From Thermodesulfobacteriota bacterium (lineage in GTDB: Bacteria > Desulfobacterota > S145-22), in contig JANTFN010000035.1 of assembly GCA_024763435.1 (NCBI GenBank), positions 1-11,563 on the forward strand: DNA of 11,563 nucleotides, read 5' to 3'. Shown here piece by piece: positions 6,832-11,563 of the stretch. A program made the translations under genes and the position numbers. Below the pieces are notes generated by a model. That model had not been told where the DNA came from, ran no database searches, and was given only the letters and a program-made list of their open reading frames with translations. Numbering within the stretch: the first letter of the stretch is position 1; each line of letters opens with the position of its first letter.

Positions 6832-7478
6832 TATTCGGTAATACTCGCGTTGGGGTATTTTGCCCTGATTTCATCTAAAATAGCTTGCGTATCGCCCCCC
6901 TGAAAACGCACGATGAGATCCCTGTAGCCATCGGCCACGCCTTCATAATTGATGAGAATTGCCTCGATCTTACCACCATGCGTCCGAAGAATATCCACGA
7001 CATCCTTGGCGCTTCCTGATTTGTCCTCTATGGGCAGGCAGATCCGCGTCCCCCCCGTTTTGGCACCGGAAAGGGCAACAAGAAGTTCAAAGACATCAGA
7101 TTCAGTAATAATCCCAACAAGATCCCCGTTATCCGCCACGACGGGCAACCCACTGATTCTCTTTTCGTGCATAATCACCGCGACGTTTTCGATGGGAAGA
7201 TCAGGTTTTACGGTTACAGGGTCCGGCGTCATAGCATCTTCCACCTTGGCCTTGGAAAGGAGGTAACGCAGCTCATAAATATCGAGGGTCGTTGCACGGG
7301 ATGGTGTAAAATCCTTCAAATCACGGTCTGTGACGATACCTACAACCTTTCCGTTTTTCGTCACAGGAAGGCGGCGAACCTTATTTTCTTTCAAAAGATG
7401 AACAGCATCTATAACCGAGGCATGCGCATCAATCGTAATAACTTCCCGATGCATCCAGTTTTCAACTAACATAGCCAT
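6831..7478 (-). CDS. CBS-CBS-ACT domain protein (AcuB-like)
   Basis: A 215-residue cytoplasmic protein. Residues about 7-60 and 80-135 are tandem CBS motifs: VENWMHREVITIDAHASV with VVGIVTDRDL, then VEDAMTPDPVTVKPDLPI with LVGIITESDV. Together they form a Bateman module that usually binds adenine nucleotides. Residues about 143-212 resemble an ACT-type ligand domain (GTRICLPIEDKSGSAKDVVDIL). This order and length match AcuB, named from Bacillus acetoin utilisation, and similar proteins common in sulfate reducers. It is probably an energy or ligand sensor; no catalytic residues are evident. The ATG at 7478 has AAGGAG 8 nt upstream (- strand). It leads the operon with the FAD-linked oxidase, suggesting that it senses or tunes that oxidation. 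Confidence 0.88.
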   Translation of the reverse strand: MAMLVENWMHREVITIDAHASVIDAVHLLKENKVRRLPVTKNGKVVGIVTDRDLKDFTPSRATTLDIYELRYLLSKAKVEDAMTPDPVTVKPDLPIENVAVIMHEKRISGLPVVADNGDLVGIITESDVFELLVALSGAKTGGTRICLPIEDKSGSAKDVVDILRTHGGKIEAILINYEGVADGYRDLIVRFQGGDTQAILDEIRAKYPNASITE

Positions 7479-7524
7479 ATTTTATCTCCTTTTTTAGGGT
7501 TATCCCACCACCATTTCTGTTTAA

Positions 7525-7553
7525 AGCATAGTTTACAACGCTTACTTTGTCAA
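7525..7553 (-). promoter_or_regulatory. Sigma70-type promoter of the CBS-ACT/FAD oxidase operon
   Basis: On the minus strand a perfect TTGACA (7553-7548), a 17-bp spacer and TATGCT (7530-7525) lie about 47 nt upstream of the ATG at 7478. Confidence 0.72.
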
Positions 7554-7642
7554 TCCGCTTATTGAAAATTTGTCCACCCAAGGGGGATTTGTCAAGTTTT
7601 TTCAGTCGTCTTTTTACAAAAAAACAGGGCCTTTATCAAAAA

Positions 7643-7673
7643 CAACACGTAAAAAAATGGCAAATACGTGTTG
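7643..7673. promoter_or_regulatory. Perfect 8-bp inverted repeat overlapping the tRNA-Met -35 box
   Basis: CAACACGT (7643-7650) and ACGTGTTG (7666-7673) are exact inverted copies separated by 15 nt of A-rich DNA. The right arm includes the first three bases of the -35 TTGACA. The centre-to-centre distance (23 bp, about two helix turns) would suit a pair of protein half-sites; a weak hairpin is the alternative. Confidence 0.45.
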
Positions 7674-7699
7674 ACAAATTCATCGTGATTGCGTAGAAA
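7671..7699 (+). promoter_or_regulatory. Sigma70-type promoter of tRNA-Met
   Basis: TTGACA (7671-7676), a 17-bp spacer and TAGAAA (7694-7699, 4 of 6 matches) end 8 nt before the tRNA 5' end, so transcription would start within one to three bases of it or at it. Confidence 0.75.
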
Positions 7700-7707
7700 A
7701 GGGGCAT

Positions 7708-7784
7708 GGCGGTGTAGCTCAGATGGTCAGAGCATGCGGCTCATATCCGCAGCGTCCGGGGTTCAAATCCCTGCACCGCCACCA
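7708..7784 (+). tRNA. tRNA-Met (anticodon CAT)
   Basis: A 77-nt cloverleaf. Acceptor GGCGGTG (7708-7714) pairs with CACCGCC (7774-7780), the discriminator is A and CCA is encoded (7782-7784). The anticodon stem TGCGG/CCGCA encloses loop CTCATAT with anticodon CAT at 7742-7744, and the T-arm has TTCAAAT. The paired first base (G1-C72) and the lack of three G-C pairs next to the loop argue against the initiator. Elongator Met is most likely; the lysidine-modified Ile2 type also has CAT and cannot be fully excluded. Confidence 0.95.
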
Positions 7785-7820
7785 ATCTTACAGGACATAG
7801 AAACTTCCTCTACAGGGTTA

Positions 7821-7850
7821 TTGAGCGTAAATTCCGGCAATCTCATAACT
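7821..7850 (+). promoter_or_regulatory. Possible heat-shock-like promoter of clpB
   Basis: TTGAGC at 7821-7826 and TCTCATAA at 7841-7848 resemble a weak sigma32 arrangement (TTGAA with CCCCAT-like -10 at about 13-15 nt spacing). No CIRCE element is present. The match is poor and rests on the expectation that clpB is heat-inducible; clpB might also be read through from tRNA-Met. Confidence 0.25.
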
Positions 7851-7869
7851 GTTTGAAAAATGCAGGTCC

Positions 7870-7911
7870 CCCCGCCTTTAGCCTTTAGCCTTTCACCCTT
7901 CGCCTTTTATC
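7870..7911 (-). repeat. Degenerate heptanucleotide tandem repeat upstream of clpB
   Basis: Six 7-bp units run head to tail: CCCCGCC, TTTAGCC (twice, 7877-7890), TTTCACC, CTTCGCC and TTTTATC. Read on the minus strand the core units are GGCTAAA, GGCTAAA, GGTGAAA and GGCGAAG. They share a GGNNRAR pattern with the array just after clpB, but on the opposite strand. It ends 54 nt before the clpB ribosome binding site. Confidence 0.7.
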
Positions 7912-7965
7912 TATTTACTTGCGGCAGGCCATGATTATATTTTTTCAGAACAGAAAAAAAAGTTC

Positions 7966-7971
7966 AGGAGG
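7966..7971 (+). promoter_or_regulatory. Ribosome binding site of clpB
   Basis: AGGAGG with 9 nt to the ATG at 7981; this supports that start. Confidence 0.8.
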
Positions 7972-7980
7972 ATAGAATAA

Positions 7981-10566
7981 ATGATAAGATTCGATAAATT
8001 TACACTCAAGGCACAGGAAGCCATTCAAGCGGCCCAGAAGATAGCGGAAAAGGGACACCACCAGCAGATAGAACCGGAACATATTCTGATGGCCCTGATT
8101 GAACAATCCGAAGGTATTATTCAGCCGATACTCCAGAGGCTGGGCGCCTCAAAAGAAACCATTCAGCAGCACCTGACAGAGGCCGCCGCCAAAATCCCCG
8201 CGGTTGAAGGCGGCGGTCTGGGAGAGATATCGCTTTCCAGGGCATCGGGCCAGATCTTTGAACAGGCGCTTTCCGTCAGCGACCGTTTAAAAGACGAATA
8301 TATCAGCACGGAACACCTGTTAATTGCCATCGCCGATGCGGGGCAGTCGGACGCCGGCCGAATCCTGCGGGAAGCGGGTGTGACCCGGGAGGCCATTTTG
8401 ACGATTTTGAAGGATATCCGGGGCACGCAGCGTGTTACGGATCAGAACCCGGAAGACAAATACCAGGCCCTCAAAAAATACAGCCGCGACCTGACCGAAG
8501 AGGCGCGGAAAGGCAAGCTGGACCCCGTCATCGGCCGGGATGAAGAAATCCGCCGTGTTGTTCAGGTCCTTTCCCGGAGAACCAAAAACAACCCGGTTCT
8601 GATTGGCGAACCCGGTGTGGGCAAAACCGCCATCGTCGAGGGCCTTGCCCAGAGAATTATCAGCGGAGACGTTCCCGAAACCCTGAAGAATAAACGCCTC
8701 GCGGCCCTTGACCTCGGTTCCCTGATCGCGGGCGCGAAATTCAGGGGAGAATTTGAAGACAGGCTGAAGGCCGTCTTGAATGAAATCGTCGAAGCCGAAG
8801 GGCAGATCATCCTTTTCATTGATGAGCTGCATACCCTCGTCGGCGCGGGAGCCGCGCAGGGGTCCATGGACGCCTCCAACATGCTGAAACCCGCCCTCGC
8901 CCGGGGAGAATTACGGTGCGTTGGCGCCACGACGCTGAATGAATATCACAAATATATCGAAAAGGATGCCGCGCTGGAACGCCGTTTCCAGCCCGTTTTT
9001 GTGGGAGAACCCTCCGTGGAAGACACCATCGCCATCCTGCGGGGTCTCAAGGAAAAATATGAACTGCACCACGGCGTCCGCATCAAGGATTCGGCCATTA
9101 TCGCGGCAGCCGTCCTGTCCCATCGCTACATCGCGGACCGTTTTCTCCCCGACAAGGCCGTGGACCTGATCGATGAAGCCACCTCCCGTCTGCGGATTGA
9201 AATCGACAGTGTGCCGACGGAAATTGATGAAATTCAGCGCCGAATCATGCAGCTTGAAATTGAAAAACAGGCCCTCAAAAAGGAAACGGACGCGGCCTCA
9301 AAAGACAGGCTGCAAAAGATAGACGCGGAGCTCAGCCAGCTCAAGGAAGAAGTGGCGCAAAAACAGATCCACTGGAAAAATGAAAAAGAGGCCATCCAGA
9401 AAATCCAGGGTCTGAAGGCCAGCCTCGATACCCTGAAAAATGAAGAGGCCGAGGCGCAGCGCAAAGGCGAGCTGGAAAAGGTGGCTGAAATTCGCTATGG
9501 ACGGCTGGTCGAAACCCAGAAAGAGCTTGAAGAAACCCAGCGGCACCTCGAAACCATTCAGAAAGACAAAAAAATGCTCAAGGAAGAGGTCGATGAAGAA
9601 GATGTCGCCATGGTCGTTTCCAAGTGGACGGGAATCCCTGTTTCAAGGATGCTCGAAGGCGAAGTAGAAAAACTGATTCACATGGAAGAACGGATCAAAC
9701 AGCGGGTTGTCGGCCAGGACGACGCCATCGAAAGCGTGTCCAACGCGATTCGCCGTGCCCGCGCGGGCCTGCAGGACCCCAACCGGCCCATCGGCTCCTT
9801 CATCTTTCTCGGCCCCACGGGTGTTGGAAAAACAGAACTCGCCAGGGCGCTTGCCGAGTTTCTCTTCGATGACGAGCAGGCCATGGTCCGTATTGATATG
9901 TCGGAATTCATGGAAAAACACACCGTCTCGCGTCTGATTGGCGCCCCTCCGGGCTACGTTGGGTATGAAGAGGGCGGTTATCTGACAGAGGCCGTCAGGC
10001 GGCGTCCCTATGCCATTCTTCTCCTTGACGAGATTGAAAAGGCCCACCCCGATGTCTTCAATGTCCTTCTCCAGATCCTCGACGACGGACGACTGACCGA
10101 CGGACAGGGGCGAACCGTGGATTTCAAAAACACCGTCATCATCATGACCTCCAACCTCGGAAGCCAGTGGATCATGGAACTCGGCGCGGAACGCTACGAC
10201 GAAATGAAATCCAGGGTCATGGAAAGCCTCCGTCAGGCCTTCAAACCTGAATTTCTCAACCGGGTGGACGATATCGTCATCTTCCACGCCCTGACACGCG
10301 CGCACATCCGTCATATTGTGGATATCCAGCTGGAACACCTCAAGGCCCTGCTCGCGACAAGGAACCTCAACCTGGCGGTCTCCGATCCGGCCAAAGACCA
10401 GCTTGCCACCCTCGGATATGACCCGAACTACGGCGCGCGGCCCTTGAAGCGGGTTATTCAGAAAGAACTCCAGAATCCCCTTGCCATGGAAATTCTCAGC
10501 GGCAGGTACAAAGACGGCGATACCGTTCAGATAGATGCAGATGGGGGAGCGTTTGAGTTTAAATAG
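7981..10566 (+). CDS. clpB: ATP-dependent disaggregase ClpB (Hsp100)
   Basis: A complete 861-residue ClpB, the normal length. This cytosolic hexamer threads aggregated proteins through its pore with the help of DnaK. The domains are: N-domain with two Clp_N repeats (about 1-145); first AAA+ ring (about 160-400) with Walker A GEPGVGKT (209-216), Walker B D281-E282, arginine fingers R334-R335 and pore aromatic F254 in AKFRG; coiled-coil M-domain (about 410-530), which is present and separates ClpB from ClpA; second AAA+ ring (about 550-770) with Walker A GPTGVGKT (611-618), D683-E684, pore Y659 in GYVG and arginine finger R761; and C-terminal sensor 2 GARPLKR (818-824). There is no LGF/IGF loop call for ClpP binding, as expected for ClpB. 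The start is ATG with a strong ribosome binding site. The last base of its stop codon is the first base of a heptanucleotide array. Confidence 0.98.
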   Translation: MIRFDKFTLKAQEAIQAAQKIAEKGHHQQIEPEHILMALIEQSEGIIQPILQRLGASKETIQQHLTEAAAKIPAVEGGGLGEISLSRASGQIFEQALSVSDRLKDEYISTEHLLIAIADAGQSDAGRILREAGVTREAILTILKDIRGTQRVTDQNPEDKYQALKKYSRDLTEEARKGKLDPVIGRDEEIRRVVQVLSRRTKNNPVLIGEPGVGKTAIVEGLAQRIISGDVPETLKNKRLAALDLGSLIAGAKFRGEFEDRLKAVLNEIVEAEGQIILFIDELHTLVGAGAAQGSMDASNMLKPALARGELRCVGATTLNEYHKYIEKDAALERRFQPVFVGEPSVEDTIAILRGLKEKYELHHGVRIKDSAIIAAAVLSHRYIADRFLPDKAVDLIDEATSRLRIEIDSVPTEIDEIQRRIMQLEIEKQALKKETDAASKDRLQKIDAELSQLKEEVAQKQIHWKNEKEAIQKIQGLKASLDTLKNEEAEAQRKGELEKVAEIRYGRLVETQKELEETQRHLETIQKDKKMLKEEVDEEDVAMVVSKWTGIPVSRMLEGEVEKLIHMEERIKQRVVGQDDAIESVSNAIRRARAGLQDPNRPIGSFIFLGPTGVGKTELARALAEFLFDDEQAMVRIDMSEFMEKHTVSRLIGAPPGYVGYEEGGYLTEAVRRRPYAILLLDEIEKAHPDVFNVLLQILDDGRLTDGQGRTVDFKNTVIIMTSNLGSQWIMELGAERYDEMKSRVMESLRQAFKPEFLNRVDDIVIFHALTRAHIRHIVDIQLEHLKALLATRNLNLAVSDPAKDQLATLGYDPNYGARPLKRVIQKELQNPLAMEILSGRYKDGDTVQIDADGGAFEFK

Positions 10567-10614
10567 GTTGAAGGTTGAAGGTCGAAGGTCGAAGGTCGAA
10601 GGTTGAAGGAAAAC
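10566..10614 (+). repeat. Heptanucleotide tandem array GGTTGAA/GGTCGAA after clpB
   Basis: Six intact 7-bp units run from 10566 to 10607 in the order GGTTGAA x2, GGTCGAA x3, GGTTGAA, followed by a decayed unit GGAAAAC. The units differ only by T/C at the fourth base. The first G belongs to the clpB stop codon TAG. On the minus strand the array spuriously encodes peptides of the STFDLRPSTFNL type, often mis-annotated in databases. A degenerate opposite-strand copy follows at about 10679-10699 (CCTGGCC, TTTCGCC, CTGAACC). Confidence 0.9.
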
Positions 10615-10635
10615 AAAAGATAAGGACACTTTTCC

Positions 10636-10680
10636 CCCCTCACCCTGACCCTCTCCCCCGTTGGGGAGAGGGAATTTTCC
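10636..10680 (+). repeat. REP-like GC-rich palindromic element (possible clpB terminator)
   Basis: A CCTCACCCTGAC leader is followed by a perfect 10-bp stem (CCCTCTCCCC at 10649-10658 with GGGGAGAGGG at 10663-10672, loop CGTT) and then AATTTT. Sequences of this kind (CCCTCACCCT-x-ACCCTCTCCC plus its mirror) recur between genes in many proteobacterial genomes, so this is probably one copy of a dispersed family. The short T stretch after the stem means it may also terminate clpB transcription or protect its mRNA. Confidence 0.65.
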
Positions 10681-10797
10681 TGGCCTTTCGCCCTGAACCA
10701 TTTTTTTATCCCCTTTGCTTTTCGCCATTTTTTTCTTGATTTTTATAAAATTCCATGGTAAGTAGGTTGAACTTTCAGGCGCGAGACGTCTGAATAC

Positions 10798-10873
10798 GGG
10801 CCGTTAGCTCAGTTGGTAGAGCAGCAGACTTTTAATCTGTTGGTCGCAGGTTCGACTCCTGCACGGCTCACCA
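10798..10873 (+). tRNA. tRNA-Lys (anticodon TTT)
   Basis: A 76-nt cloverleaf. Acceptor GGGCCGT (10798-10804) pairs with ACGGCTC (10863-10869) with one G-T wobble; the discriminator is A and CCA is encoded (10871-10873). Anticodon stem GCAGA/TCTGT holds anticodon TTT at 10831-10833, and the T-arm is GCAGG-TTCGACT-CCTGC. Confidence 0.97.
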
Positions 10874-10879
10874 CGTCGC

Positions 10880-10957
10880 GTCCCCATCGTCTAGCCTGGC
10901 CCAGGACACCGGCCTTTCACGCCGGCGACAGGGGTTCAAATCCCCTTGGGGACGCCA
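10880..10957 (+). tRNA. tRNA-Glu (anticodon TTC)
   Basis: A 78-nt cloverleaf. Acceptor GTCCCCA (10880-10886) pairs with TGGGGAC (10947-10953), the discriminator is G and CCA is encoded (10955-10957). Anticodon stem CCGGC/GCCGG holds anticodon TTC at 10916-10918. It lies only 6 nt after tRNA-Lys, so the two are almost certainly processed from one transcript. Confidence 0.97.
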
Positions 10958-10969
10958 TTCAATGATTAC

Positions 10970-10986
10970 AAAAGGAAAACCCTTTT
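10970..10986 (+). terminator. Weak hairpin after the tRNA-Lys/tRNA-Glu pair
   Basis: AAAAGG (10970-10975) pairs with CCTTTT (10981-10986) over a 5-nt loop. The T-rich right arm could act in termination, but the stem is short and no further T run follows. Confidence 0.3.
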
Positions 10987-11047
10987 CATACTGAGTTCCT
11001 GCGTTTTTTCCACGCCGTAAATCCGAAGGACAGAGGCAGGTATCTAT

Positions 11048-11076
11048 TTGACATTGACCCTCCGCGTTGCTATAAT
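11048..11076 (+). promoter_or_regulatory. Perfect consensus sigma70 promoter
   Basis: TTGACA (11048-11053), a 17-bp spacer and TATAAT (11071-11076) match the full consensus at the ideal spacing. The start of transcription would be near 11083, leaving a leader of only about 15 nt that is mostly ribosome binding site. Confidence 0.9.
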
Positions 11077-11097
11077 TTGGTTAAGGAGGATGACTGC

Positions 11098-11451
11098 ATG
11101 AACCTCGCTGAACAATGGGACGATAAATTCGAAGAGAAACTGCATGGTTATCTTAAAACGCATCTTCCTGAACTTATATTAAAAAATCCCCCTCAATACG
11201 AGATTGAGCTTCGCGAGCGCATTGTTCGCGTGGAAGAGGCCCTGAAAAACCAGAACGAATTCCTCAAGAAAATGCTGGAATTTATTGAAAAGCGCTTCGA
11301 CCAGGTAGATAAGCGCTTCGAGCAGGCCGACAAGCGCATGGATTCCTTCGAGAGACGCCTTGAGAAGCTCGATCACCGGATGTGGACCATTGCCATCCTT
11401 GTTCTTGCATCCGTTCTTATCCCTATAATCTTAAAGGTCTTTTTTAAATAA
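11098..11451 (+). CDS. Small coiled-coil protein with C-terminal membrane helix, function unknown
   Basis: I do not recognise a function. From ATG at 11098 the product has 117 residues. Residues about 1-30 are acidic and amphipathic, and about 36-95 form a long charged coiled coil. Within it lie three 7-residue units (KRFDQVD 65-71, KRFEQAD 72-78, KRMDSFE 79-85) and a related RRLEKLD (86-92). Residues about 96-116 (from MWTIAI to KVFF) form one membrane helix at the extreme C-terminus, so the protein probably sits in the membrane with its coil in the cytoplasm. ATG is chosen because AAGGAGGA lies at 11083-11090; an in-frame TTG at 11077 would add 7 residues but lies between the -10 box and the transcription start. 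Similar KRFEQVD-repeat proteins are widespread in Desulfobacterota and related phyla, sometimes varying in repeat number. Nothing nearby suggests a partner. Confidence 0.82.
   Translation: MNLAEQWDDKFEEKLHGYLKTHLPELILKNPPQYEIELRERIVRVEEALKNQNEFLKKMLEFIEKRFDQVDKRFEQADKRMDSFERRLEKLDHRMWTIAILVLASVLIPIILKVFFK
11290..11352 (+). repeat. 21-bp tandem repeat inside the coiled-coil gene
   Basis: Three 21-bp units begin AAGCGC at 11290, 11311 and 11332. The first two share AAGCGCTTCGA-CAGG and differ at a few bases; the third is diverged. Each encodes one coiled-coil heptad, so slippage could add or remove heptads without a frameshift. Confidence 0.7.
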
Positions 11452-11465
11452 AACAAACAGACCGA

Positions 11466-11503
11466 GGATTCACGCTGATAAAAACGGATAAAACCTGAAA
11501 AAC
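11466..11503. repeat. Possible dispersed intergenic repeat fragment
   Basis: The sequence around GATTCACGCTGATAAAAACG, continuing with GATAAAACC, resembles short AT-rich repeats that recur in intergenic regions of many anaerobe genomes. This is recognition from memory only; one copy is visible here and no second copy exists in the window. Confidence 0.3.
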
Positions 11504-11563
11504 CTTTATGCCGTGGAATAGATGAATGTTTATTTGTCTTTGGATTCCACCACCAGGAATGAT

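Noticed and set aside
7785..7980. CIRCE-type heat-shock operator upstream of clpB
   Set aside because: No TTAGCACTC-N9-GAGTGCTAA or near match is present; only a poor sigma32-like arrangement can be drawn.
9643..10728. A 361-residue open frame on the minus strand antisense to clpB
   Set aside because: It runs through the clpB coding region and the non-coding repeats; its N-terminal part is translated from the REP-like hairpin and the heptad array (STFDLRPSTFNL type peptide), a known source of false proteins.
11077..11097. TTG at 11077 as start of the coiled-coil protein
   Set aside because: It lies directly after the -10 box and upstream of the expected transcription start, and has no ribosome binding site; ATG 11098 has an excellent one.
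11530..11563. Possible 3' end of a minus-strand gene ending ...SFLVVESKDK
   Set aside because: Only ten codons are visible before the window ends; it is plausible as a C-terminus but too short to support.
1..11563. CRISPR array, insertion sequence or prophage attachment site
   Set aside because: No direct repeats with unique spacers, no transposase or integrase genes, and no duplicated tRNA 3' end were seen; the repeats present are 7-bp tandem arrays and a single hairpin.

Overview
The window looks like a mid-GC chromosomal segment from an anaerobic bacterium of the Desulfobacterota (former Deltaproteobacteria) or a relative. The basis is gene content: a TRAP transporter operon holding a membrane-fused reductive-dehalogenase-like protein, a FAD-linked D-lactate/glycolate-type dehydrogenase paired with a CBS-ACT protein, a PilZ protein, and heptanucleotide and palindromic intergenic repeats of a kind common in that group. 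This taxonomic call is an inference, not a search result.

Region 1 (1-4923, + strand) is one probable operon. It holds the 3' end of a TRAP solute-binding protein gene (dctP), a strong stem-loop, dctQ, dctM (4-nt ATGA overlap), a reductive-dehalogenase-family protein with about three N-terminal membrane helices and two 4Fe-4S motifs (TTG start, 12 nt after dctM), and a FadR-type GntR regulator. It ends in a clear intrinsic terminator. Taken together this suggests uptake of an organic acid, reduction of it (or a derivative) by a membrane-anchored corrinoid/Fe-S enzyme, and control by a ligand-sensing regulator. The substrate is unknown. This operon is the most interesting part of the window.

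Region 2 (4924-5454) is an AT-rich intergenic stretch with a good sigma70-type promoter whose spacer contains a palindrome, followed by a small PilZ-like protein with a degenerate second motif. Its stop codon directly abuts the stop codon of the convergent gene.

Region 3 (5455-7553, - strand) is a two-gene operon: an AcuB-like CBS-CBS-ACT protein, then a FAD-linked oxidase of the D-lactate/glycolate dehydrogenase family. The two overlap by one base (TAATG) and lie behind a strong promoter.

Region 4 (7643-10957, + strand) holds housekeeping genes: tRNA-Met(CAT) with its own promoter, clpB (complete, with all ATPase motifs), and a tRNA-Lys(TTT)-tRNA-Glu(TTC) pair. clpB is bracketed by 7-bp tandem repeats in opposite orientation, and a REP-like GC-rich hairpin lies just after it.

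Region 5 (11048-11563) has a perfect consensus promoter driving a small coiled-coil, tail-anchored-looking protein of unknown function. After it comes a short tail that may carry a dispersed repeat.
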